Assembly: GCF_900100205.1 (NCBI RefSeq)
Contig: NZ_FNEQ01000015.1
Coordinates: 1-64,000, forward strand
From: Duganella sp. OV510
Lineage (GTDB): Bacteria; Pseudomonadota; Gammaproteobacteria; Burkholderiales; Burkholderiaceae_D
Length of the DNA: 64,000 bases
Direction of reading: 5' to 3'
The translations under genes and the position numbers were made by a program. A model generated the notes under the pieces. It was not told the origin of the DNA. It saw only the letters and a list, made by a program, of their open reading frames with translations, and made no database searches. Within the stretch, counting starts at the first letter, position 1; every line of letters starts with the position of its first letter. Of this stretch, positions 1-7,133 are shown piece after piece.

Positions 1-705
1 GCGCTACGCACCTCGCTGCCGACGAACAACACGCAGGGCCAGCCGGCCCGCGCCATCGTGATGCTGGGCGGCGCCACGCCGAACGGCTATGTCGTCGCTG
101 AAGTGACCGACAACGTCGATGGCGCGACGTGCCGGTATCAGCTGGTGAACTGCAACTCCACGCCGGTGGCCGTCGGTACCCAACTCTCGTACGCCGGCCA
201 GCCGGCCACCAATGTCCCGAACCTATTGGTTCCAATGGGAGCAATGAAGGCGGTCGCGATCGACGTCGGTGGCGGTTCAGCGAAGGCGCGAGCGTCGCTA
301 CTCAACACGAACTCGGCGACTGCGCCGACGACGCTACTCAAAGGCGCCGAGGTGGCGCTACCGCCACCACCTGGCAAGAGCGCTTCCGATGTCGTGGCCA
401 TGGTGCTCGTTCCTTACCTGGCCGGCAATGCTTGGTTCGGTGAAGGGAAGGCCGTAATCATCACGCGCTGGTTCCTGACGGACAGCACCAACGTCGAGCT
501 GCCAATCCTGCTCTCGTCCAGTTCCACCTCCAGCATCACCGCGACGGTGCTGACCACCGACAGCCGGGGCAAGAACATCAACGCCATCATCGGCGGCGCC
601 ATCTTGGGATCGAAGTTCGTGGTCTCGGCGCCGGGCGGCAGGGCTGTCGTGTTCGTCAAGCGCGCACGCGACAACCAGCATGAACAGTTTGTCTACCAGC
701 TCTGA
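1..705 (+). CDS. Phage structural protein, 5' end cut by window
   Basis: The reading frame is open from base 1 with no stop, so the gene starts upstream of the window; 234 residues are visible. I do not recognise the family. The visible part is rich in Ser, Thr, Gly, Ala and Val with predicted beta-strand character and no membrane segment or signal peptide, as in phage tail or baseplate-associated proteins. It ends 8 bp before the tail-assembly-like gene and lies upstream of a holin-endolysin-spanin cassette, so a late virion function is inferred from position. An internal GTG at 58 and ATG at 61 are not needed as starts. Confidence 0.6.
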   Translation, partial: ALRTSLPTNNTQGQPARAIVMLGGATPNGYVVAEVTDNVDGATCRYQLVNCNSTPVAVGTQLSYAGQPATNVPNLLVPMGAMKAVAIDVGGGSAKARASLLNTNSATAPTTLLKGAEVALPPPPGKSASDVVAMVLVPYLAGNAWFGEGKAVIITRWFLTDSTNVELPILLSSSSTSSITATVLTTDSRGKNINAIIGGAILGSKFVVSAPGGRAVVFVKRARDNQHEQFVYQL

Positions 706-713
706 AAGAACAC

Positions 714-1364
714 ATGAAACTAATCAATCTGACAACCAAGGCCACATGCAGCCTGGCCGAGTTCATCACCGCCCATGCCCCGACGATCTTCCCGACGGAT
801 GCCACCCTGATCGACTTCTCCGAATGGGACCACGCCGTGCTGGTGGACGATCCGCAGCCAGCGATCGACGACTTGCGCGAGAACGTGGTGCTGGGCGAGA
901 TCATCGAGCGGGACGGCTGCTGGTGCCAGACCTACCAGGTCGCCGCGCTGCCGGCGGAAGCCGTGGCCGCCAACCTGGTCGCCGAGCAGGATCGCATCAC
1001 TGAAGTGAAGCGGCAGCTGGTCGGCCAGATCGATGATGCCATCGCAGCCATCTACGCGCGCTGGCAGCGCTTCGAGTCGGAATATGTGCTGCGCGAGGCC
1101 GCCGCGCGCGCCTATGTCGACGGCGGTTACCAGGGCGATCCGGGTGTGTGGGTGACGGCGTACGCCACCGGCGCCGGCATCGCGCTGGAGGTCGCTGCGG
1201 ACCGCATCCTGCAACAGGCCGACGCCAGGCGCGACGCGCTGGAGCAACTGGCCGCCCTGCGCATGCAGAAGTATTCGATCGAAGCCGCCGCCGATATCGC
1301 CGGCGCGGCTACCGCCCACGATCTCATCGCGCAGCGCGCCGCCGAACTAGGCGCCGCTGCTTAA
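714..1364 (+). CDS. Putative phage tail fibre assembly-like protein
   Basis: A 216-residue soluble protein. The N-terminal 80 residues form a compact domain. Residues about 90-135 are a charged helical stretch containing an ARWQRFESEYVLREAAA segment of the kind seen in C-terminal regions of phage tail-fibre-associated and tail assembly proteins. It begins 8 bp after the structural gene and is followed 21 bp later by the holin, the usual late-gene order. The exact function is not established from sequence; tail fibre chaperone or small tail protein is an inference from context. Confidence 0.5.
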   Translation: MKLINLTTKATCSLAEFITAHAPTIFPTDATLIDFSEWDHAVLVDDPQPAIDDLRENVVLGEIIERDGCWCQTYQVAALPAEAVAANLVAEQDRITEVKRQLVGQIDDAIAAIYARWQRFESEYVLREAAARAYVDGGYQGDPGVWVTAYATGAGIALEVAADRILQQADARRDALEQLAALRMQKYSIEAAADIAGAATAHDLIAQRAAELGAAA

Positions 1365-1385
1365 CCCACGCCAATCACCACAACC

Positions 1386-1832
1386 ATGAAAGCTAACATG
1401 CCAGCACTCGAAACCACCTCCGCCGGCGCCGGCGCGCTGATCAAAATCTTTGGCGTGCCTGTACTTGCCGGCGCCGCCGCGACCGCGCTGACCTTCTTGT
1501 TCATGTGGCCGCGCACGCGCCGCGAGGCATTCGTGCGTTTTACCTGTTCGATCTGCACCAGCACGATTCTCGGGCCGGTCCTGGTCGTCGCGCTGCACAG
1601 CTGGTGGCCCAGTCTGTTCGAATCAGCGGCGGCCGTAGCCGCGATGAATGGCGCCGACCCGACGTTGGGCGTGCTGGCGGTGGCCGGGCCGATCATGGTG
1701 CTGGCCGGCCTGCCGGCATGGTGGGTGCTGGGCGGCATCGTGCTGTGGCTGGAGCGCCGGCGCGGCAAGGACATCGGCGAGCTGGCGCGCGACGCCGCAG
1801 AAATCATCAAGGATGTGCGAGGTGCGCAATGA
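1386..1832 (+). CDS. Putative phage holin
   Basis: A 148-residue membrane protein with hydrophobic segments at about residues 17-40, 55-72 and 94-124 and a charged C-terminal tail (ERRRGKDIGELARDAAEIIKDVR), a typical holin layout. Holins form the inner-membrane lesion that times lysis and lets the endolysin reach the cell wall. Its stop overlaps the endolysin start by 4 bp (ATGA), so the two are translationally coupled. The family was not recognised from sequence; the call rests on size, topology and its position directly before the endolysin. An ATG at 1398 is an alternative start. Confidence 0.65.
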   Translation: MKANMPALETTSAGAGALIKIFGVPVLAGAAATALTFLFMWPRTRREAFVRFTCSICTSTILGPVLVVALHSWWPSLFESAAAVAAMNGADPTLGVLAVAGPIMVLAGLPAWWVLGGIVLWLERRRGKDIGELARDAAEIIKDVRGAQ

Positions 1833-2326
1833 TCGCGACGGCAAGCAAAAATCTCGCTGCGGTCCTGGACGTGATCTCCTGGGCCGAGGGCACTAGCACC
1901 AGCGCAGCCACCCGTAACAATGGCTATGACGTCATCGTTACCGGAGTAGATGGCATCCTCGAAACCTTTTCGGACTACAGCGCGCACCCGTTTGCCAATG
2001 GCCGCAAGTCGAAGGTCATCAACCGGAAGGGGCTGACCAGCAACGCTTCGGGCCGCTATCAGCACATGCTGCGGGACTGGCAGCACTATCGCGCGCTGCT
2101 ATCGCTGCCTGACTTCGGCCCGGATTCCCAGGATAAATGGGCGATTCAGTTGATCCGCGAGCGGCGTGCGCTGCCGCTCATCGAAGCGGGCAATTTCGCT
2201 GGTGCGATCGCTGCGATCAGCAACCTTTGGGCCAGCTTGCCTGGCGCGAACTATGAAGGGCAGCCAATGCGCAAACTGGACCAACTGGCGCGTATTTACA
2301 CGGCTGCTGGCGGGCGACTTGCATGA
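1829..2326 (+). CDS. Phage endolysin, lambda R-type lytic transglycosylase
   Basis: A 165-residue protein that cleaves the glycan backbone of peptidoglycan at the end of the lytic cycle. It follows lambda R (158 residues) almost along its whole length: an N-terminal SWAEGT motif carrying the catalytic Glu (E20 here, E19 in lambda R), GYDVIV, TDYS/SDYS-like and HP segments, an SGRYQ block, RERRALPLIEAG, and NLWASLPGANY. There is no signal peptide, so export depends on the upstream holin. The ATG at 1829 overlaps the holin stop; longer upstream readings in this frame are shadows. The next gene, Rz, overlaps its stop by 4 bp. Confidence 0.9.
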   Translation: MIATASKNLAAVLDVISWAEGTSTSAATRNNGYDVIVTGVDGILETFSDYSAHPFANGRKSKVINRKGLTSNASGRYQHMLRDWQHYRALLSLPDFGPDSQDKWAIQLIRERRALPLIEAGNFAGAIAAISNLWASLPGANYEGQPMRKLDQLARIYTAAGGRLA

Positions 2327-2889
2327 ACCTGATACCGTGGTGGTGGAAGCTGATCGGCGCCGGCGCGATTGTTCTTGCGGCGGTGCTGGCCAAGCAGGCT
2401 TACGATGCGCGCCTAGTCAAACAGGGCGACGGTATCGGCTATGCGCGAGCAAAGGGGGAGTGGGCCGAGGCTGAGCGGCGCATCAAGGATGACGCCGAGC
2501 ACGAGGCCGCAATCGAGACCGGCAAGGCGCGGCAGGAAACGGTAGCGCTACAGAAGAAATTTGACCAGCTGGCTGATAGTCAGCAAAACGATAGGATCGA
2601 TCATGAAAACGAAAAACGCATTGCTGTTGCTGCTGCTCTCGCTGGTACTGAGCGCTTGTCATTCCCTGCCAGAAGCGAGTCCTGCGCCGGTGGTGCGGTA
2701 CCTCAAGCCGGAGCGGCCGAAGATTCCGGCACTGGAGCCGGCGCTGGCGCGGAAGCGCGGACCTTCCTCTTGCCAGGAGCTGCTGCAGCAGTTTTCCGCA
2801 TCGCCGGCGACTATGGACAGCTTGTGCGGGACTACAACGGCCTGGTCGAGCGGTATGACGCCGCCCGCGCCGTCTGCAACGCCGACTAA
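2323..2889 (+). CDS. Rz: Inner-membrane spanin Rz
   Basis: A 188-residue protein with an N-terminal signal anchor (hydrophobic residues about 5-24 after MNLIPWWW) followed by a long charged helical region, the layout of an i-spanin. It pairs with the outer-membrane lipoprotein Rz1 to bridge the periplasm and fuse the membranes in the last lysis step. The start overlaps the endolysin stop by 4 bp. The Rz1 gene is nested in another frame, which probably explains the odd Gly/Ala/Ser-rich middle part (residues about 110-150). Assignment comes from position and architecture; spanins diverge too fast for motif evidence. Confidence 0.8.
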   Translation: MNLIPWWWKLIGAGAIVLAAVLAKQAYDARLVKQGDGIGYARAKGEWAEAERRIKDDAEHEAAIETGKARQETVALQKKFDQLADSQQNDRIDHENEKRIAVAAALAGTERLSFPARSESCAGGAVPQAGAAEDSGTGAGAGAEARTFLLPGAAAAVFRIAGDYGQLVRDYNGLVERYDAARAVCNAD

Positions 2890-2893
2890 GTAG
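2603..2893 (+). CDS. Rz1: Outer-membrane spanin lipoprotein Rz1, nested in Rz
   Basis: A 96-residue lipoprotein read in the +1-shifted frame entirely inside Rz except for its last 4 bases. After MKTKN comes a leucine-rich signal peptide and an LVLSAC lipobox, giving a mature Cys at residue 19, then a proline-containing segment (PEASPAPVVRYLKPERPKIP) typical of Rz1. The start at 2603 was chosen because it gives the short lipoprotein signal; the frame stays open upstream to 2561. The mature protein is anchored in the outer membrane and contacts Rz. Together with holin and endolysin it completes a canonical lysis cassette. Confidence 0.8.
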   Translation: MKTKNALLLLLLSLVLSACHSLPEASPAPVVRYLKPERPKIPALEPALARKRGPSSCQELLQQFSASPATMDSLCGTTTAWSSGMTPPAPSATPTK

Positions 2894-3116
2894 TTTGTTG
2901 CCCTCGCTCGACGATGTCCAGTTGGCCGGGCCTGAACACCTCGGTCTGCGGCTCGCCGTCAATGGTCCATTCGCAGAGAATCCCGTTCGAGACTCCCTCC
3001 CATAGGTGATCTTCACCCAACGCGGAGCATGTCACCCACATGACTTGGCCATCTGGGTCACCCTTCATTCTGACCAGGCTGCCTTCTGGCGGACGGTCGT
3101 TCAGATCCTCGCTCAT
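2886..3116 (-). CDS. Small DUF2158-like protein, coupled to yedK
   Basis: A 76-residue acidic protein with the pattern G-S-L-V-R-M-K-G-D-P-D-G-Q-V-M-W-V near residues 12-28, CEWTIDG near residue 48 and VFRPGQLDIVER near the end. This resembles the small SH3-like DUF2158/YodC group, but the match is from memory and weak. Its start overlaps the yedK stop by 4 bp, so it is probably the second gene of the SOS-controlled unit. It ends converging on Rz, sharing 4 bp with its 3' end. Function unknown. Confidence 0.6.
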   Translation of the reverse strand: MSEDLNDRPPEGSLVRMKGDPDGQVMWVTCSALGEDHLWEGVSNGILCEWTIDGEPQTEVFRPGQLDIVERGQQTT

Positions 3117-3808
3117 AGCAACCCCATCTGCGTGTCTGGCGCCGGCGTCACCGGCTCTGATTTCTTGGTACGCGGCGGCACAGGGAATTCCCAGGCACGC
3201 ATCAGATCGGCGGGGTAGTGCCGCAGGAAGCTGCGAGCGTATTCCGGATCGGTGCAGGCGAGCCAGTCATCCCATTCCGCCTGCGGCACGATCACCAGTG
3301 CGCGCTTTTCATCGCCCGGCTTGTGGAAGCGGCGCATCAGCAGGTGCTCGTCCGCATTGATGGTCAGCTGGGTGAAGCTGTGCTCCGGGCCGTTTTCGCC
3401 ATCCCATTCGCGCCATAGGCCGCCGACGGCGAACATCGACTGATCGGACATGCCGATGCCCCAGCGTATCGGCTTGCCGCTCTCGTAGTTCGGTTCGTAA
3501 AAGGCGGTCATCGGTACCAGGCATAGCTGTGACTTCTTCCATGCGCCAGAGAACGAGCGCAGCTGGCCAACCGTTTCGGCGCGGGCGTTCATGGTGTCGA
3601 AGGGGCGCACGCCGGGCGGGATGCGTTTGCGCGGCACGATGCCATAGCTGGCCAGCAGACCCTCGCGCTGGCCGCCAGCGCCACGCCGCACGATCGGTGC
3701 GCCATAATCTTTCCACGTCTCGCCCCGCCAGATATCATCCGGGCCGAACAAGTCGCCCATGACGCCGTTTAGTGTAGCGGTGTCCGGCGGTCGGTAGTTC
3801 ACGCACAT
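3113..3808 (-). CDS. yedK: SOS response-associated peptidase / abasic-site sensor (YedK/HMCES family)
   Basis: A 231-residue member of the SRAP family, which covalently traps abasic sites in single-stranded DNA through its N-terminal cysteine. Cys2 follows the initiator Met (MCVNYRPP), Asn74 sits in FDTMNARAET, Glu105 in FYEPNY and His162 in RRFHKPGDEKR, matching the C2/N75/E105/H160 set of E. coli YedK. The start at 3808 is fixed by the need for Cys2 and has an AGAGG ribosome site. Expression is probably LexA-controlled: a perfect LexA box abuts a TATAAT -10 at 3862-3867. It lies within the prophage end, where such genes are common cargo. Confidence 0.92.
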   Translation of the reverse strand: MCVNYRPPDTATLNGVMGDLFGPDDIWRGETWKDYGAPIVRRGAGGQREGLLASYGIVPRKRIPPGVRPFDTMNARAETVGQLRSFSGAWKKSQLCLVPMTAFYEPNYESGKPIRWGIGMSDQSMFAVGGLWREWDGENGPEHSFTQLTINADEHLLMRRFHKPGDEKRALVIVPQAEWDDWLACTDPEYARSFLRHYPADLMRAWEFPVPPRTKKSEPVTPAPDTQMGLL

Positions 3809-3861
3809 AGCGGCACCTCTTTATGTTGGGAATTCAATAATAGCGCGTTTTCGCGCGTGCC

Positions 3862-3889
3862 ATTATACTGTATGTACATACAGTATTTA
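3862..3889. promoter_or_regulatory. LexA (SOS) box in a divergent promoter
   Basis: The sequence CTGTATGTACATACAG at 3868-3883 is a perfect 16-bp palindrome fitting the CTGT-N8-ACAG LexA consensus, flanked by TA on each side. On the minus strand TATAAT (3862-3867) directly abuts it in front of yedK. On the plus strand TATTTA (3884-3889) abuts it in front of the gene at 3901. Bound LexA would cover both -10 elements, so both genes should be induced by DNA damage. Confidence 0.9.
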
Positions 3890-3900
3890 GTGGGTGCGTG

Positions 3901-4575
3901 ATGAAGGTTTGGGCGAAACGGCGACGTGACGATGGTGTGGTGCTGGGCGCGCCCGTGCCGGTGGTGGAGGGCGCCTCGCTGCTGGAGCTGGTCGTGGTCG
4001 AGATTACGGAAGAGGGTAACCGGCGCCCGATCAAGGTGGCCAGGCTGATGCCTATTGGCGAGCAGCGCATTCTCGCTCAGCTGAAGATGCCCACGCTGGT
4101 GCAGCTGAAAGGCTGGAAGCTGGTGCTGAGCGGGATCGAGGAGCTACGCGACGATCACAATAACGTCAGGGGCATGGCGCAGACCTGGCTGTGTGAACTG
4201 CACGCGCCGACGGCCGCTGTTGGGTTCAGGGTCAAGGATACGTTCGTTTGTGGTGTGAGAGTGCCGCGCGCGTCACTTTCCGGAACCGGCGGCACACGCG
4301 GGAAGCTGGTGGTGACCGGCGACTATTCCAGCGCGCTGCAACGCCACGCGGCCTGCGCCGAAGTGCATCGACACGAGATATCGACCTTCCCGGCGGGCCG
4401 GCTCATAGATTGCCACCTGGAGTTCATGTCGGATACCACGTTTGCCTTGGGCGGCTTGCGCGTGCGTGAGGCGCATGGCGATGATCCTCAGCGCATCGAG
4501 CGCGCCGGCTGGCTATGCGAGTTTGATATCTACGAGCGGGAGCTGACAAAGCGCGAGGCGCGCATGCTGAGGTAG
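3901..4575 (+). CDS. Hypothetical protein under LexA control
   Basis: A 224-residue soluble protein that I do not recognise. It has no signal peptide or membrane segment, is rich in beta-type Val/Leu patterns with several Cys and Trp residues, and contains two similar ends to segments, AQTWLCEL (about residue 95) and AGWLCEFD (about residue 205), which may mark a duplicated domain. The ATG at 3901 is preferred; a GTG lies just before it at 3898. The divergent LexA box ends 18 bp upstream, so it is likely DNA-damage induced together with yedK. It is typical prophage cargo of unknown role. Confidence 0.6.
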   Translation: MKVWAKRRRDDGVVLGAPVPVVEGASLLELVVVEITEEGNRRPIKVARLMPIGEQRILAQLKMPTLVQLKGWKLVLSGIEELRDDHNNVRGMAQTWLCELHAPTAAVGFRVKDTFVCGVRVPRASLSGTGGTRGKLVVTGDYSSALQRHAACAEVHRHEISTFPAGRLIDCHLEFMSDTTFALGGLRVREAHGDDPQRIERAGWLCEFDIYERELTKREARMLR

Positions 4576-4577
4576 GT

Positions 4578-4599
4578 GGCGTAACTTTTGGCGTAACTT
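4578..4599. repeat. 10-bp direct repeat at prophage/foreign-gene junction
   Basis: GGCGTAACTT occurs at 4578-4587 and again at 4590-4599, just after the stop of the SOS gene and where base composition switches from GC-rich to AT-rich. It may be part of a recombination junction or a binding site; nothing else supports a function. The rest of 4600-4790 is AT-rich with no gene that I can support and probably carries the promoter of the next gene. Confidence 0.4.
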
Positions 4600-4790
4600 C
4601 TTAGATCGCTGCACGTGCCGTCATAGCCAAATGGTGCTGCTGCATCAACGGCATTGATTTTCCAATTCAATTGTTGCTTTTCAGTTTAAATCTTGTTAAT
4701 TTGTATCGTATTTTTGGATCTATTTTTTTAAACTAAACAGATGGCTTTAATATTTCTAGTTATGTCAGAGTTGGGCAGCGAAGGATCTAT

Positions 4791-6047
4791 ATGAATTCAA
4801 TAGACAAGAAAAAATTAAATTCGCATTATCGAATAACGGATCAGGAACGACCAGCAGTTCTTGAGTCAATTAAGAGAATATTTGAAGGTGATTATAGGCG
4901 CTATTGTAACGGCATTGCCACGAAAGCCGAAAATATTCTTCGCAAAGACTATGTCGATTTAATTGAATGGGCTAAACACAAGATTATTTTAGGGTTGCAT
5001 GTAATTTTTAATGAATCCGATAATCTAATATTTAAGAATTATGAAAGTGAGGCTTGGATTTTTTTGCGCTTCTTTTCGTTATCATATGAGCGTGCAGACA
5101 GCGTATTGAAAAATAAATTGAGAGGGCAATTTGTCAACGGCATAAAAACGGATCACGGTTTTCCTGCATTATTTTTGGAACTTAATATCCTTCAAACTTT
5201 CTTATCGTTGGGGCATGCTGCTGAACTAATTAGCGAGGATGATGCCCCTGATATCTTATTGCGGTCTGACTTCGGTGATATCTACGTAGAATGTAAGTGT
5301 ATGTCGATAAAATCGAAGCCCCCAATTCCTGAAGGCGCCGATATATTTTTGGGGAAATTAATGTCTAAGTGTCTAGAAGCCACACCCGAAGGCGAGCGAC
5401 GATTACTAACTATGACATATCATGGGCCACGCGACGAAAAATTGCGAAATATTGAAGCTTCGGCTCAGGAAGCTCTTGAGAAAATTGTAATGGGTCGGGA
5501 ATTTTCTAATAGGTTTTGGAACTGCAAGTTAGAGCTCCTGCCGTTTGGTATCGGCGTAGGGGAATGCGAGAAGGCTATTTCTGATAGAAAATATGTTATG
5601 CCAACAGCGCTCGAAGGATGTTTTCTCTTCGGAACCTCAGTTGGGTATGCTGTTGTGAAATCTGTGCATACTCATCGATTGGAGCGCGCAATAGAAAATT
5701 TAATTGTCGATGCATTAAAACAACTTCCATCCAGCGGATTGAGATTCATTTGCATACAGGTTCTAGGCAGTTTTGGCCACTCGCAAATAATGAATCACTG
5801 GAGAACCTTAATTCACGAAAGTGTGGCGCCTGGGTCGGGTGCAGGGAGAAAAATTGAAAAGGAAAATAAAAAGGAAAATGGTTTTGCCGGAGTAAATTTT
5901 ATTAGCGATTTTTATGTTAATAAATATGAAGATGCAGTAGGAATTGATTATGTTTCGATTATCCATGGTGGCATAGGTAATGGGCTGGTCGACTTGATGA
6001 ACTATGGCATTTATAAGAGACCAGTAACTAGTATTGGTACGTACTAA
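4791..6047 (+). CDS. AT-rich foreign gene, putative PD-(D/E)XK nuclease-like protein
   Basis: A 418-residue protein of unknown family whose base composition is far lower in GC than its neighbours and whose codon use (AAA, ATT, TTA) is foreign to the host. Residues 129-169 carry a PD-(D/E)XK-like active-site pattern: Glu130 in a helix (FLELNILQTF), Pro153-Asp154 (APDILL), then a strand ending Glu167-Cys-Lys169 (IYVECKCMS). This is the signature of restriction-type and repair nucleases. The N-terminal 120 residues are helical and charged. Placement after a prophage lysis/SOS region suggests phage-borne cargo, perhaps defence. A nuclease role is inferred; no close homologue is known to me. Confidence 0.65.
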   Translation: MNSIDKKKLNSHYRITDQERPAVLESIKRIFEGDYRRYCNGIATKAENILRKDYVDLIEWAKHKIILGLHVIFNESDNLIFKNYESEAWIFLRFFSLSYERADSVLKNKLRGQFVNGIKTDHGFPALFLELNILQTFLSLGHAAELISEDDAPDILLRSDFGDIYVECKCMSIKSKPPIPEGADIFLGKLMSKCLEATPEGERRLLTMTYHGPRDEKLRNIEASAQEALEKIVMGREFSNRFWNCKLELLPFGIGVGECEKAISDRKYVMPTALEGCFLFGTSVGYAVVKSVHTHRLERAIENLIVDALKQLPSSGLRFICIQVLGSFGHSQIMNHWRTLIHESVAPGSGAGRKIEKENKKENGFAGVNFISDFYVNKYEDAVGIDYVSIIHGGIGNGLVDLMNYGIYKRPVTSIGTY

Positions 6048-6266
6048 AAAATCATTGAAAACTTATCTAGGAGACGTTGTAGAGCGTTGACCATATTTAA
6101 GGTTCTGATTTGTTGGGAAATTTTTTCCGGCAAGCGGGCACGAAATTTGTTGTGCACTGGCTTTTCGCAGTAAATTTTCACTAGGATTAGCCGTAGGTAT
6201 AGCTGTAGGTACGTGATCGCGTACCATCGCGCCAGGGCTCATGAAAGCTCGATATGTGCATTACAC

Positions 6267-6333
6267 CGCTTCCGCCAAGAAACAAAAAAAATAACCGCCG
6301 AAGAGGCGGTTTTTTTGTTTCTTGGCGGAAGCG
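6267..6333. terminator. Long perfect inverted repeat with nested terminator hairpin
   Basis: Arms 6267-6283 and 6317-6333 are perfectly complementary over 17 bp. Inside them an A8 run (6284-6291) faces a T7 run (6310-6316), and the core ACCGCC/GGCGGT (6294-6299/6305-6310) closes a 5-nt loop. The whole can fold into a nearly continuous stem of about 30 bp. Because of the A and T runs it can act as an intrinsic terminator on both strands, between the foreign gene (plus) and hicB (minus). Upstream, 6048-6266 holds nothing else I can support. Confidence 0.75.
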
Positions 6334-6334
6334 A

Positions 6335-6463
6335 GGGGAGCGCCTGCGCGCTCCCCGTGTGAGATTCGAAGGGCATGGCCCTACCGGGCCATCCCGCTCC
6401 GAATCGCCCATCTGCTGGCGCAACGCGCCAGCCCCGCGCGCCGAGGGCGCGCGTTCATCACAC
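6335..6463. other. Cluster of hairpins, candidate structured RNA
   Basis: Immediately after the terminator-like repeat come further hairpins: 6335-6343/6348-6356 (9 bp), then a closing stem GTGTGA/TCACAC (6357-6362/6458-6463) enclosing three hairpins at 6363-6368/6400-6405 (with an inner stem 6375-6381/6386-6392), 6414-6420/6426-6432 and 6435-6442/6446-6453. The result is a four-way, cloverleaf-like junction of about 107 nt. It is not a tRNA: no anticodon loop or T-arm fits. No protein-coding role is convincing. It could be a small RNA or a folded mobile-element end. Confidence 0.45.
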
Positions 6464-6480
6464 AAGCGAGCGAGAACCTC

Positions 6481-6903
6481 TTATGTGGATGCAAGCGAGT
6501 TTGTCTCTGCCTCAATTAGATGGAGCGCGGCGCGCGATAGCAGCCCGCTACGAGTTTCGTGGCGAGATTCTGCATAGCGGTCAATTTTGTTTAATACGAA
6601 TCGAGGAACGCTAATATTTATGCGCTCCGGCTTGCTATCGAGCTTTTCAAGATCGACCTCTACCAAGGCCCAAATTCCGCCTTTGTAGTCAGGATGGCTT
6701 TGCAGAGTATCAATTTTGGTTTGAGCGATCTCAACAGGCTCATCCAATTCAAGGAGAGTTTCAATGTGGCTTGTAATGGCCTCTCTCACATTTTTAAGCG
6801 CATCCTCAACAGTATCTCCCCACGAGTGGACGCCTTTTATGTTGGGGACATTCACTCCAAAAACACTACCTTCGTCTTTGAAAATCACAACAGGGATGTC
6901 CAT
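6481..6903 (-). CDS. hicB: HicB-family antitoxin
   Basis: A 140-residue antitoxin of the type II HicAB system. The N-terminal half (residues 1-70) is the partial RNase H-like HicB fold (PVVIFKDEGSVFGVNVPNIKGVHSWGDTVEDALKNVREAI). The C-terminal part, residues about 93-133 (RINISVPRFVLNKIDRYAESRHETRSGLLSRAAL), is a ribbon-helix-helix DNA-binding domain. It should neutralise HicA and autorepress the operon. It lies 28 bp after hicA on the same strand, so the order is toxin first, as usual for this family. The pair sits in accessory DNA near the prophage end. Confidence 0.92.
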   Translation of the reverse strand: MDIPVVIFKDEGSVFGVNVPNIKGVHSWGDTVEDALKNVREAITSHIETLLELDEPVEIAQTKIDTLQSHPDYKGGIWALVEVDLEKLDSKPERINISVPRFVLNKIDRYAESRHETRSGLLSRAALHLIEAETNSLAST

Positions 6904-6931
6904 TTCTGCCTCTTTTGTGCATAGATACGAG

Positions 6932-7114
6932 TTACTTCAAACCCGCGTCCTTCAATATGCTGTTCCACGTTCCGATTGGCAGGTCTTTCTTTGGGTGAGG
7001 CATTGTTGCGAGGCCTGGCTTCGTCGGGTGCTTAAAGTGGTGGTGGCTTCCTTTAATGCGAATTAGCCTCCAGCCGTCCTCCTCCAGCAATCGGATCAAT
7101 GTACTGGAGTTCAT
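6932..7114 (-). CDS. hicA: HicA-family mRNA interferase toxin
   Basis: A 60-residue toxin with a double-stranded-RNA-binding-like fold. It carries the conserved GSHHHFKHP motif with the catalytic His near residue 24, a glycine two residues before it and a PHPKKDLPIGT segment near residue 43. It cleaves mRNA when not bound by HicB. The start at 7114 is preferred over the longer reading to 7153 because a GGAGG ribosome site stands 7 bp upstream, and because the longer form would read through the palindrome at 7134-7151 that looks like the operator. Length fits the family. Confidence 0.92.
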   Translation of the reverse strand: MNSSTLIRLLEEDGWRLIRIKGSHHHFKHPTKPGLATMPHPKKDLPIGTWNSILKDAGLK

Positions 7115-7133
7115 AAAGCCTCCGTATGTCTTC

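Noticed and set aside
6357..6463. Cloverleaf-like fold considered as a tRNA gene
   Set aside because: Arm lengths, loops and lack of a T-loop and anticodon stem do not fit a tRNA.
6187..6465. 92-residue minus-strand frame through the hairpin cluster
   Set aside because: Its sequence (for example KKPPLRRLFFLFLGG) is simply the translation of the terminator-like inverted repeats; no ribosome site. Similar frames are often annotated at such repeats by mistake.
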